Assembly (NCBI GenBank): GCA_003551805.1 | Contig: PUNR01000023.1 | Coordinates: 1-16,690, forward strand | Length of the DNA: 16,690 bases | Reading direction: 5' to 3' | DNA from: Loktanella sp. | GTDB taxonomy: Bacteria > Pseudomonadota > Alphaproteobacteria > Rhodobacterales > Rhodobacteraceae | In this document: in pieces, positions 1 to 6,766 of the stretch | Layout: each line of letters starts with the position of its first letter | Numbering within the stretch: the stretch's first letter is position 1 | The notes under the pieces: model-generated | Databases searched by the model: none | What the model was told of the DNA's origin: nothing | The model's input: the letters and a program-made list of their open reading frames with translations, nothing else | Translations under genes and position numbers: made by a program

Positions 1-71
1 CCACGCTGCAAGCAGCCGGCCTGACCCGTTCACAGGCATTCGAGTTGATCCTGTCACGCCGCGACGTCTAG
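1..71 (+). CDS. 3' end of an unidentified gene (partial)
   Basis: An open frame enters from the left edge (first full codon at position 3) and ends at TAG 69-71, giving 22 visible residues that end in SRRDV. The tail contains AFELILSRRDV and has no motif I recognise. It does not resemble the usual C-terminus of urease alpha subunit (UreC normally ends in a conserved QRYFLF-like sequence), so the gene just upstream is probably not ureC, although ureE, ureF and ureG follow. Two hairpins lie immediately downstream. The product cannot be named from this fragment, and the reading frame itself is supported only by the absence of stops over a short distance. Confidence 0.45.
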   Translation, partial: TLQAAGLTRSQAFELILSRRDV

Positions 72-77
72 CGGGAC

Positions 78-115
78 GCGCTGCGCAGATGTTGCGCAGC
101 GCCCGCCCACGCGGG
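78..115 (+). terminator. Tandem hairpins after the first gene, possible terminator or processing site
   Basis: Positions 78-87 and 93-102 form a perfect 10-bp inverted repeat (GCGCTGCGCA with TGCGCAGCGC) around a 5-nt loop. A second perfect 5-bp stem (102-106 with 111-115, CCCGC/GCGGG) follows directly. The first stem starts 7 nt after the upstream stop codon, as a terminator would, but no T-run follows either stem. It could be a Rho-independent terminator of non-canonical type, a 3'-end stabiliser, or an mRNA processing site inside a longer transcript that continues into the ure genes. Confidence 0.4.
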
Positions 116-168
116 ATGACAGGCCCGCCAATCCTTGCTAGCGTTTTGGTAAAACTGGCGAGGTGTCT

Positions 169-759
169 ATGATTTACAGAATATTGGTGCTGTCCTGTCT
201 GTCTGCGCCCGCTTGGGCCGCATGTCCGGTCGCGGATGATCTGGCCAACGGTATCCGCCTGATGGCAGATGACGGTGCGGTCGAAACCTACCGTAAAATC
301 GCCCCCCATATGGTCGAGCTGACCGTCACATATGACGATGACTTTGCAGATCGCAGCCTGTTGGGGCAGGGCGTTTATATTCTGGAACTGTCCGAGCTTT
401 ACAACGGCAAACCAGAGCCGGACACGACCTTGATCTATACCTATCCTGTTGCAGCCGATGCCATGCCGGTGCCCGCCCCCGGCGCTGTCTGGCGCACGAG
501 GGCGTTGGTCGGCGGCAGTGACGAAGAAAAGATCACCGCCAGTTGGGGTCAGCCACAGCAGATGACCTTTGGTGCATGCAGCTACACGGTCATTCCGGGT
601 GAACTGGTCTATGCCGGCGCCGATTACCGCGAGGTCGAGGGGCTGCATTACCTGCCCGAACTCGGCTTTGCCTATCTGGCCTCTGTTACCAGCGACGATG
701 ACGAATATGTCGATGAATATGTGATCCTGTCGATCACCGCTGTGGGGCCAGACGAATGA
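169..759 (+). CDS. Small secreted (periplasmic) protein of unknown function
   Basis: I do not recognise this 196-residue protein. The start is placed at ATG 169 because GAGG at 160-163 lies 5 nt upstream; the GTG at 163 would overlap that ribosome site. Residues 1-17 form a Sec signal peptide (one Arg, hydrophobic core ILVLSCLSAPAWA) with likely cleavage after Ala-Trp-Ala, so the mature protein begins Ala-Cys-Pro-Val. The mature chain is rich in Asp and Glu and has two cysteines, one at its second residue and one in the GACSYTV segment, which could form a disulfide in the periplasm. The Cys context does not fit a lipobox well. The last codons overlap the ureE start by 4 nt (ATGA), so it is very probably cotranscribed and translationally coupled with the urease accessory genes. 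Nothing seen in it suggests nickel binding (no His cluster). Confidence 0.85.
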   Translation: MIYRILVLSCLSAPAWAACPVADDLANGIRLMADDGAVETYRKIAPHMVELTVTYDDDFADRSLLGQGVYILELSELYNGKPEPDTTLIYTYPVAADAMPVPAPGAVWRTRALVGGSDEEKITASWGQPQQMTFGACSYTVIPGELVYAGADYREVEGLHYLPELGFAYLASVTSDDDEYVDEYVILSITAVGPDE

Positions 760-1211
760 CTGCCCGTGCCCTGAAGGTTCATTCCCATGCGCATGGTCCG
801 GTCGCAGGGTGCATCAGCCTGACCTATGACGCGCGCATCCTGCGCCGCAAACAGTTGGTCAGCGACGACGGGCTGCCGTTTATCGTCGATCTGGCACAAA
901 CAACGTCTGTCGATGCGGGCCATGTCTTTGTGCTAGAGGACGGACGCCAGATCGCGGTCAAAGCCGCGGACGAGGCGCTGATGCGCGTCACCGGCGATCT
1001 GGCACGTCTGGCATGGCATATCGGCAACCGCCATGCGCCCTGTGCGATCGGGCCGGATGCGTTGATTGTGCAACGTGAAAAGGTGATGCGCGCCATGCTG
1101 GAACAGCTGGGCGCGGTGGTGACTGATTTCGACGGGCCTTTCACGCCCGAAGGTGGCGCCTACGGCCACGGCCGCACGATGGGGCATGACCACAGCCATT
1201 CACATGCGTGA
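756..1211 (+). CDS. ureE: Urease accessory protein UreE (nickel metallochaperone)
   Basis: UreE delivers nickel to the UreDFG-urease activation complex in the cytoplasm. The 151-residue protein has the family layout: an N-terminal peptide-binding-like domain (about residues 1-70) and a C-terminal metal-binding domain (about 71-130). His93 in GNRHAP matches the conserved dimer-interface nickel-binding histidine. The C-terminus (about 138-151) has five histidines in a YGHGRTMGHDHSHSHA-type tail, a short His-rich tail rather than the long one of some enterobacteria. The start ATG at 756 overlaps the preceding stop (ATGA), and the 3' end overlaps ureF by 8 nt. Coupled translation with both neighbours is expected. 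Family assignment is firm from the NRH motif, the His tail and the neighbouring ureF and ureG. Confidence 0.95.
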   Translation: MTARALKVHSHAHGPVAGCISLTYDARILRRKQLVSDDGLPFIVDLAQTTSVDAGHVFVLEDGRQIAVKAADEALMRVTGDLARLAWHIGNRHAPCAIGPDALIVQREKVMRAMLEQLGAVVTDFDGPFTPEGGAYGHGRTMGHDHSHSHA

Positions 1212-1839
1212 CGCGGCACTTCTGACGCTTGCGCAATGGTTATCGCCTGCTTATCCGGTGGGGGCTTTTGCATGGTCGCATGGGTTGGAACGCACCATCG
1301 GGCGCGGCGATATCCGCGACGGTGCGGGTCTGGCCGACTGGCTGGCTGATGTGCTGACCCACGGCGCCGGGCGCAGTGATGCGATCCTGCTTTGTGCGGC
1401 ATACGGGGCCGAGGATGTGACACCTGTCGCGGAACTGGCCGCAGCGCTTGCCCCCAGCGTCGAACGCCGGATGGAGACATTGCAACAAGGTGCTGCCTTT
1501 GCCGCGACGACCCGCGCGATCTGGCAGATTGACCTGCCCGATATGGCCTATCCGGTGGCCGTGGGCCGTGCCGCGCGGCTGATTGACCTGCCGGTCCAGC
1601 CCGTGGCGCAGCTTTGGCTGCAAGCCTTTGCCAGCAATCTGGTGCAAGCTGCCCAACGCCTGATGCCTCTGGGCCAGACCGATGCGCAGCGCATTCTGGC
1701 CAACCTTGCGCCGTTGTGCGTAACCATCGGGGCCGATGCGACACGCGCCAGCCTCGACGATATCGGCAGCGCCACTTTCGCGGTCGATACCGCGTCGATG
1801 CAGCACAGACAGCAATATTCCCGGATTTTCCGGTCCTGA
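1204..1839 (+). CDS. ureF: Urease accessory protein UreF
   Basis: UreF is the bridging and regulatory partner in the UreD-UreF-UreG complex that loads nickel into apo-urease. The start ATG at 1204 gives 211 residues beginning MRDAALLTLAQWLSPAYPVG, and the conserved N-terminal region (LSPAYPVGAFAWSHGLE, residues 13-29) is plain. Longer in-frame starts inside ureE would add a non-homologous His-poor stretch, so they are rejected. The protein is mostly alpha-helical with Ala and Leu repeats, and its length is typical for the family. The gene overlaps ureE by 8 nt at its 5' end. Its stop TGA (1837-1839) lies 14 nt before the preferred ureG start. Confidence 0.95.
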   Translation: MRDAALLTLAQWLSPAYPVGAFAWSHGLERTIGRGDIRDGAGLADWLADVLTHGAGRSDAILLCAAYGAEDVTPVAELAAALAPSVERRMETLQQGAAFAATTRAIWQIDLPDMAYPVAVGRAARLIDLPVQPVAQLWLQAFASNLVQAAQRLMPLGQTDAQRILANLAPLCVTIGADATRASLDDIGSATFAVDTASMQHRQQYSRIFRS

Positions 1840-1853
1840 TGAAAGGTCACACC

Positions 1854-2462
1854 ATGTCCCCCCACGGCCCCTTGCGCATTGGTATCGGCGGTCCTGTCGG
1901 CGCGGGTAAAACCACGCTGACGGCGGCACTGGCGCGTAGCTTGAAGGATGAAATCAGCCTGTGTGTCATCACCAATGACATCTACACACAAGAAGATGCC
2001 GAAGCCTTGATGCGGATGCAGATCCTGCCCGCCGACCGCGTAATGGGCGTGGAAACCGGCGGATGCCCGCATACGGCAATCCGCGAAGATGCGTCGATCA
2101 ACCTTGCTGCGGTCGCTGAAATGCGCGCCCGTCACCCCGATCTTGACCTGATCCTGATCGAAAGCGGCGGTGACAATCTATCCGCGACCTACAGCCCTGA
2201 ACTGGCGGACCTGACGATCTATGTGATCGACACAGCGGCTGGTGAAGACATCCCGCGCAAGGGTGGCCCTGCAATCACGCGATCCGATATTCTGGTGATC
2301 AACAAAATTGATCTGGCACCCTATGTCGGTGCCTCGCTTGACGTGATGGCCGCAGACGCCGCAAGAATGCGCGGCGATCTGCCAGTTGTATTCGCCAGTC
2401 TGCGCAGCGGGCAGGGCGTGGATGACATCGTGGCCCTGATCCGCCGCATCGGCGGTCTATAG
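1854..2462 (+). CDS. ureG: Urease accessory GTPase UreG
   Basis: UreG is the SIMIBI-class GTPase that powers nickel insertion into urease. The 202-residue protein has a P-loop GPVGAGKT (residues 13-20), the invariant metal-binding Cys-Pro-His (71-73, in ETGGCPHTAIRED), the ESGGDN segment (103-108) and the guanine-specificity motif NKID (150-153). The start at ATG 1854 is chosen because AAAGG (1842-1846) lies 7 nt upstream and the family usually begins with Ser-x-Gly-Pro-Leu-Arg. An in-frame ATG at 1839 overlapping the ureF stop would add five residues and cannot be excluded. It is the last gene of the unit: the next gene is on the opposite strand. Confidence 0.97.
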   Translation: MSPHGPLRIGIGGPVGAGKTTLTAALARSLKDEISLCVITNDIYTQEDAEALMRMQILPADRVMGVETGGCPHTAIREDASINLAAVAEMRARHPDLDLILIESGGDNLSATYSPELADLTIYVIDTAAGEDIPRKGGPAITRSDILVINKIDLAPYVGASLDVMAADAARMRGDLPVVFASLRSGQGVDDIVALIRRIGGL

Positions 2463-2479
2463 CCAACCCGTCGCATCGT

Positions 2480-2506
2480 CAGAGTATAAATATCCCCGCC
2501 GGAGGC
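2480..2506 (-). repeat. Possible dispersed Rhodobacterales intergenic motif
   Basis: Read on the minus strand, this stretch contains GCCTCCGGCGGGGATATTTA. I recall similar 'CCTCCGGCGGG(A/G)(A/G)TATTT' sequences recurring after genes in Rhodobacterales genomes, usually next to a stop codon, as here, where it follows the hairpin after the HPF gene. Only one copy is in the window, so the repeat nature is from memory and not visible in this sequence. Confidence 0.35.
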
Positions 2507-2524
2507 TCGCCTGCTTGCAGGCGA
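2507..2524 (-). terminator. Hairpin directly after the HPF-like gene
   Basis: TCGCCTGC at 2507-2514 pairs perfectly with GCAGGCGA at 2517-2524. With a 2-nt spacer the top two pairs would open, giving about a 6-bp stem. On the minus strand the hairpin starts immediately after the HPF stop codon (2525-2527). It is followed by the GC-rich motif and an AT-rich ATATTTATA rather than a classic T-run. In this 62-bp convergent gap it could serve transcripts from both sides. Confidence 0.5.
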
Positions 2525-2839
2525 TCAGCGCCGCCCAAGCTTACCGAACTCGCTGTCCAGTAGGGCGCGCAGTTTCTTGGCACCGCCACGCAGCGCTTTT
2601 TCGACATCGGCATCGTTGTGCGTGACTGTCTGCGGCTGCATGCCCTCGGGGCGACCTTCGACCGTGCAGCGGATATCGTCGGACCCGCCTTTTGCGGCAT
2701 TCACATCGACAATATGAACCTCGACCCGTGTCAGACGGCCGGTCAGATGCCCCAGCGCGCCGGTCACGATGGTTTCGGCTATTTCGGCCAGACGATCGTC
2801 GCCCTGAATGCTCGAATCGGTGTTAAGTTGGAACTGCAT
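2525..2839 (-). CDS. Short HPF/RaiA-type ribosome-associated protein
   Basis: The 104-residue protein starts at the ATG complementary to 2837-2839, with AAAGGA about 5 nt upstream. It resembles the single-domain ribosome hibernation/RaiA family: an N-terminal beta strand (MQFQLNTDSS), an amphipathic helix (DRLAEIAETIVTGALGHL), the strand RLTRVEVHIVDVN, a following strand with DIRCTVEGRPEG, and a C-terminal helix with basic residues (EKALRGGAKKLRALLD). The long-form C-terminal dimerisation domain is absent. Family members bind the small ribosomal subunit and lower translation in stationary phase or stress. This divergent subfamily, commonly annotated 'HPF/RaiA family ribosome-associated protein', has not to my knowledge been assigned a firm role. 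It lies 21 nt after the mechanosensitive channel stop, so the two are probably one operon. Confidence 0.8.
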   Translation of the reverse strand: MQFQLNTDSSIQGDDRLAEIAETIVTGALGHLTGRLTRVEVHIVDVNAAKGGSDDIRCTVEGRPEGMQPQTVTHNDADVEKALRGGAKKLRALLDSEFGKLGRR

Positions 2840-2860
2840 GTCTGTCCTTTCGGTGTTTTT

Positions 2861-4252
2861 CTAATTCTCTGTATCACCTACGCGCAACGCCTTGGATTTC
2901 CAAGAGTTCCCGCCATCCTCTGCTACCTTGTCGTTCAGAACCTTCACTTCGCGCTGCGGGAACGGAATACTGATGCCGTTTTCGGCAAAAGCATCCCACA
3001 AAGCCAGAAACACATTGCCACGGATATTGGTCAGCCCGCCGGTCGGGTCGCTGATCCAGAACCGCAGGATGTAATCAACGGAACTGTCACCAAAGCCCAC
3101 GATATGACACACGGTCGGGCGCGATTTCAGCACGCGGTCCACGCTTTGCGCCGCAGCAATCGCGATCTTGCGGACCTCGTGCGGGTTATCGGTGTAAGAG
3201 GTGCCGAAATGGATATCCAGCCGCACGAATTCATTTGAATGCGACCAGTTGACGACTTGCCCGGTGATCAGATCCTCGTTCGGGATCAGATATTCGCGCC
3301 CGTCCCGGGTGACGACAGACACATAGCGCGCACCCAGCGAATTGATCCAGCCAAAGGTATCGCCAAGGCTGATGACATCGCCGGGCTTGATCGATTTATC
3401 CAGCAGGATGATGACACCCGACACAAGGTTCGACACCACCTTTTGCAGGCCGAAACCAAGCCCCACACCAATCGCGCCGGACAACACGGCCAATCCTGTC
3501 AGATCAATCCCCAGCGCGCGCACACCAACGAAAAACGCTGTGGCATATAGCCCGATCTGCACCGCCTTGATCAGCAACACCTGCATGGATGGGCTGATTT
3601 CCTGATTGCTGGTGATCTTGCGTGTCGTTGTCCGCATGACAAACCTGACAAGGGCCAGAAGCAGCGTCAGAATAACAAGCGACTGGATCAGCAAGAGCAA
3701 TGTGAAACGGATATCACCCAGCCTGAACCCGATATTGTCCAGCACCTGCTCTGCTTGATCGACCACGCCAAGAATATACAGCGTCACATAAACCCAGGCG
3801 CCATAGCGAATTGTACGACGCAACGGCACGCTTTTGATCAGCCGCGTGGCAAAGGCGATTACCAGCCATGCAAACGCAAGCGTGCCAACGATGCTAAGAA
3901 GATAGCTCCGGCTTGGCCATGTATATTCGCGCATGAACGCGATCACGAGCCAGATCAGGACGACGAAAAAGATCGCTCGCAGCCGTTGGTGGATCACGGC
4001 AAGGATACGCATCCGCCATTTTGGCCAGTTCTCGCGCGATGCCATCCAATCGCGGATCGTAGGCCCGAGTACGGCGCGCAGCACATGCGCCAGCGCAAAC
4101 ACCACGATCACAATCCCGATCTGGTACAGGTTCCAAGGCCGAAGCAGCCCGATCGCGAAAATCTGCACCTGCGAAAAGATGTCTGTGCCGATCGACACAA
4201 TCTCTTGGATTTGCTGGGCGCTTAGTTCGGGTTGCGGGTCTTGGTTGGCCAT
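2861..4252 (-). CDS. MscS-family mechanosensitive ion channel
   Basis: The 463-residue protein is an inner-membrane channel that opens under membrane tension to release solutes on osmotic downshock. Hydrophobic segments lie near 45-62, 92-107, 117-137, 150-163, 182-204 and 228-245. The pore helix region follows at 251-286, with the MscS hallmark of spaced Gly/Ala residues (SGAIGVGLGFGLQKVVSN, 258-275) and then KPGDVI (289-294). A beta domain (about 287-340) and a cytosolic alpha/beta domain to about residue 440 follow. The extra N-terminal helices place it among the larger MscS homologues, not the 286-residue E. coli MscS. The start at Met complementary to 4250-4252 gives a natural N-terminus (MANQDPQPEL). 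The frame is open further upstream to 4501, but that extension is Arg-, Pro- and Cys-rich, unlike a membrane protein N-terminus, and is rejected. The gene is divergent from leuC. Confidence 0.93.
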   Translation of the reverse strand: MANQDPQPELSAQQIQEIVSIGTDIFSQVQIFAIGLLRPWNLYQIGIVIVVFALAHVLRAVLGPTIRDWMASRENWPKWRMRILAVIHQRLRAIFFVVLIWLVIAFMREYTWPSRSYLLSIVGTLAFAWLVIAFATRLIKSVPLRRTIRYGAWVYVTLYILGVVDQAEQVLDNIGFRLGDIRFTLLLLIQSLVILTLLLALVRFVMRTTTRKITSNQEISPSMQVLLIKAVQIGLYATAFFVGVRALGIDLTGLAVLSGAIGVGLGFGLQKVVSNLVSGVIILLDKSIKPGDVISLGDTFGWINSLGARYVSVVTRDGREYLIPNEDLITGQVVNWSHSNEFVRLDIHFGTSYTDNPHEVRKIAIAAAQSVDRVLKSRPTVCHIVGFGDSSVDYILRFWISDPTGGLTNIRGNVFLALWDAFAENGISIPFPQREVKVLNDKVAEDGGNSWKSKALRVGDTEN

Positions 4253-4500
4253 CGGTGTCCGATCAAGGGGTGGTCTTGAACTGTCGCACGGGCCTTTGTG
4301 TCTGGCAAGTGTGGCTGCCCTTGCGGGAATGCGGGCCAAGGTGTATCTGAAGCGGCATGAAACAGGTTTTTGACATGGATGACCGCGCCCGCCTGCCTTG
4401 GCGGTTTTACGGTGCGACCTGCTCGGTCCTTGCACGGGGCTGACGCCTGCCGTTTCCGCACGTCTGCAATTCACCGCAATTTCAAGTACGGGAGAGGACA
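4253..4500. promoter_or_regulatory. Divergent intergenic region between the MscS gene and leuC
   Basis: This 248-nt gap must hold the promoters for the channel gene (minus) and leuC (plus). I see no convincing paired -35/-10 elements on either strand. A TTGACA at 4370-4375 has no -10 at a proper distance. The leuC ribosome site is GAGAGGA, just before ATG 4501. The region contains a possible leader ORF (4357-4443). It also contains a terminator-like stem at 4389-4393 with 4400-4404 (CCGCC/GGCGG) followed by TTTT, and an upstream GCCAAGG (4335-4341) that is complementary to CCTTGGC (4396-4402) and could compete with that stem. Confidence 0.5.
4357..4443 (+). CDS. Possible 28-codon leader ORF upstream of leuC
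   Basis: ATG 4357 opens a frame of 28 codons ending in TGA 4441-4443, 57 nt before leuC. A weak GAAG ribosome site lies 4 nt upstream, and a second in-frame ATG is at 4375. The peptide is Arg- and aromatic-rich (RARLPWRFYGATCSVLARG at its C-terminal end) and has only two leucines, not in a run, so it does not look like a classical leucine attenuator peptide. A terminator-like hairpin lies within it. It may be a regulatory upstream ORF, a small protein, or chance. The call rests only on position and the coincident hairpin. Confidence 0.25.
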   Translation: MKQVFDMDDRARLPWRFYGATCSVLARG

Positions 4501-5907
4501 ATGTCCCCCAAGACGCTTTACGATAAAATCTGGGATGCCCATGTAGCCCACGAGGCCGAAGACGGCACCTGCCTTTTGTATATCGACCGCCATCTGGTGC
4601 ACGAAGTTACCAGCCCGCAAGCCTTTGAAGGTCTGCGGATGGCGGGCCGTGGTGTGCATGCACCCGACAAGACCATCGCTGTGCCGGACCATAACGTCCC
4701 CACGACCGCTGGCCGCAACGACCCCAAGAACATGACCGAAGACAGCGCCATTCAGGTCGCGGCCCTTGACACCAATGCCAAGGAATTCGGCATCCATTAC
4801 TATCCTGTGTCCGATGTCCGCCAAGGCATCGTGCATATCGTCGGCCCTGAACAGGGCTGGACCTTGCCCGGCATGACCGTGGTCTGTGGTGACAGCCACA
4901 CCGCGACGCATGGGGCGTTCGGCGCGTTGGCGCATGGCATCGGTACATCCGAGGTCGAACATGTGCTGGCCACACAAACGCTGATCCAGAAGAAATCCAA
5001 GAACATGAAGGTCGAGATCACCGGCAAACTGCGCCCCGGTGTTACCGCCAAGGACATCACCCTGTCCGTCATCGGCGCCACCGGCACCGCTGGCGGCAAC
5101 GGCCATGTGATTGAATATTGCGGTGAAGCGATCCGCGATCTGAGCATGGAAGGGCGGATGACCGTCTGCAACATGGCGATCGAAGGTGGCGCGCGCGCAG
5201 GCATCATCGCGCCCGACGAAAAGACGTTCGAATACTGCAAAGGCCGCCCACACGCCCCCAAAGGTGCCCAATGGGAAGCAGCCGTGGCATGGTGGAAAAC
5301 CCTGTTCACTGACGAAGGCGCGCATTTCGACAAGGTTGTGACGCTGAAAGGCGAAGATATCGCACCCGTCGTGACATGGGGCACATCGCCCGAAGACGTG
5401 CTGCCGATCACCGCATCCGTGCCCGCCGCCGACAGTTTCACTGGCGGCAAGGTCGGTGCAGCCCAGCGTTCACTGGATTACATGGCGCTGACGCCGGGCA
5501 CGCCGTTGACCGATATCACTATCGACACGGTGTTCATCGGGTCCTGCACCAATGGCCGGATCGAGGATTTGCGCGCTGCTGCCGCGATCCTGAAGGGCAA
5601 AAAGAAAAAAGACGGGCTGCGCGCGATGGTTGTTCCCGGATCGGGCCTTGTCCGTGCGCAGGCTGAAGAAGAAGGTCTGGCGCAGATATTCATCGACGCC
5701 GGTTTTGAATGGCGGCTTGCCGGTTGTTCTATGTGCCTTGCGATGAACCCCGACCAGCTGGCACCGGGCGAACGCTGCGCGGCCACATCCAACCGCAACT
5801 TTGAAGGCAGGCAGGGTCGCGGCGGTCGCACCCACCTGATGTCGCCCGCGATGGCGGCAGCAGCAGCGATCACCGGTAAACTGACCGACGTGCGGGAGAT
5901 GATGTAA
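4501..5907 (+). CDS. leuC: 3-isopropylmalate dehydratase large subunit
   Basis: LeuC with LeuD interconverts 2- and 3-isopropylmalate, the second step of leucine synthesis, in the cytoplasm. The 468-residue protein is full length for the family and begins MSPKTLYDKIWDAHV. The three [4Fe-4S] ligands are visible: Cys349 in FIGSCTNGR, and Cys409 and Cys412 in AGCSMCLAMNPDQ. Other aconitase-superfamily signatures include VVCGDSHTATHGAFGALAHG and the C-terminal NRNFEGRQG substrate segment. A purine-rich site (GAGAGGACA) sits directly before the ATG. The stop TAA overlaps the leuD start by 1 nt (TAATG), so the two subunits are translationally coupled. The enzyme is oxygen-sensitive through its cluster. 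Confidence 0.98.
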   Translation: MSPKTLYDKIWDAHVAHEAEDGTCLLYIDRHLVHEVTSPQAFEGLRMAGRGVHAPDKTIAVPDHNVPTTAGRNDPKNMTEDSAIQVAALDTNAKEFGIHYYPVSDVRQGIVHIVGPEQGWTLPGMTVVCGDSHTATHGAFGALAHGIGTSEVEHVLATQTLIQKKSKNMKVEITGKLRPGVTAKDITLSVIGATGTAGGNGHVIEYCGEAIRDLSMEGRMTVCNMAIEGGARAGIIAPDEKTFEYCKGRPHAPKGAQWEAAVAWWKTLFTDEGAHFDKVVTLKGEDIAPVVTWGTSPEDVLPITASVPAADSFTGGKVGAAQRSLDYMALTPGTPLTDITIDTVFIGSCTNGRIEDLRAAAAILKGKKKKDGLRAMVVPGSGLVRAQAEEEGLAQIFIDAGFEWRLAGCSMCLAMNPDQLAPGERCAATSNRNFEGRQGRGGRTHLMSPAMAAAAAITGKLTDVREMM

Positions 5908-6512
5908 TGCAAAAGTTCACCCAACTCAGCGGCATCGCAGCGCCCATGCCTTTGGTCAATATCGACACCGATATGATCATCCCAAAGCAATTCTTGAAAA
6001 CCATCAAACGGTCGGGCCTTGGCGTGAACCTGTTCGACGAGATGCGCTATGACGATGATCGCAACGAAATTCCTGATTTCGTGCTGAACAAGCCGCAATA
6101 TCGCGACGCGCAAATCCTTGTCGCGGGCGAAAACTTCGGCTGCGGGTCCAGCCGTGAACACGCGCCCTGGGCGATTGCCGATTTCGGCATCACCTGCGTG
6201 ATCGCGCCCAGCTATGCGGATATTTTCTATAGCAACTGCTTCAAGAACGGCATCCTGCCGATCACGCTGCCGCAGGAACAGGTCGATGTGCTGATGAAAG
6301 ACGCCGAAAAAGGGTCCAACGCGCGGATCGAGGTGGATCTGGAAGCCCAGACCATCACATCATCCGATGGCGATGTGTTCCATTTCGAGGTGGATAGTTT
6401 CAAGAAACATTGCCTGATGAACGGGTTGGATGACATCGGACTGACGATGGAAAAAGCCGACGCTATCGCCGGGTTCGAGGCAAAGGCCAGCGCCGAACGC
6501 CCGTGGGTCTGA
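5907..6512 (+). CDS. leuD: 3-isopropylmalate dehydratase small subunit
   Basis: LeuD is the swivel-domain subunit that completes the isopropylmalate isomerase active site with LeuC. The 201-residue length is typical of the proteobacterial form. The N-terminus has the conserved PLVNIDTDMIIPKQFLK (residues 14-30). The hallmark GENFGCGSSREHAPWA starts at residue 74, and the following segment (YADIFYSNCFKNGILPI) matches the family. The start ATG shares its A with the leuC stop codon. A strong intrinsic terminator begins 13 nt after the stop, so leuC-leuD is a two-gene transcription unit and leuB is made from a separate one about 4 kb downstream. Confidence 0.98.
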   Translation: MQKFTQLSGIAAPMPLVNIDTDMIIPKQFLKTIKRSGLGVNLFDEMRYDDDRNEIPDFVLNKPQYRDAQILVAGENFGCGSSREHAPWAIADFGITCVIAPSYADIFYSNCFKNGILPITLPQEQVDVLMKDAEKGSNARIEVDLEAQTITSSDGDVFHFEVDSFKKHCLMNGLDDIGLTMEKADAIAGFEAKASAERPWV

Positions 6513-6525
6513 CGGTTAGCCACAA

Positions 6526-6553
6526 CAAAGACCGCAGCACGCTGCGGTCTTTG
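6526..6553 (+). terminator. Intrinsic terminator of leuCD
   Basis: Positions 6526-6537 (CAAAGACCGCAG) and 6542-6553 (CTGCGGTCTTTG) form a perfect 12-bp stem around the 4-nt loop CACG. The T-run is partly inside the 3' arm (TCTTTG), and CTTTCC follows. A second, weaker 7-bp hairpin (6549-6555 CTTTGCT with 6560-6566 AGCAAAG, loop TTCC) shares bases with the 3' arm and cannot form at the same time. The following gene is about 200 nt away on the same strand, so this isolates it from leuCD readthrough. Confidence 0.9.
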
Positions 6554-6766
6554 CTTTCCAGCAAAGAAATAACGCCTTTGTGATGGTTGCATTGATGCAT
6601 CATCACGGCATTATGTTGGGTTCTTAACTGCTAAATCATCTGCTGCGTGTTGAATTAACCATTTCGCAAGCGCCATGATTGTCCGTGTGAGACGCCAGAT
6701 CGGGTGCGGTCACCATACAATATACGTAAGTGCCGCGCCAAGCGGCCAAGGTTGGGGACTGAGACT

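Noticed and set aside
4370..4375. TTGACA as a leuC promoter -35 box
   Set aside because: No acceptable -10 sequence lies 15-19 nt downstream, and it falls inside the possible leader ORF.
4253..4501. N-terminal extension of the MscS channel by 83 residues
   Set aside because: The extension is Arg-, Pro- and Cys-rich with no membrane character and would run into leuC. The Met at 4252 gives a normal start.
4471..5325. Minus-strand open frame (284 codons) opposite leuC
   Set aside because: It is antisense to a complete leuC with all catalytic motifs, and its product has no recognisable features.
6593..6602. Palindrome TGATGCATCA as an operator for the membrane protein gene
   Set aside because: It is a single short palindrome far from any recognisable promoter element, too little to support a site.
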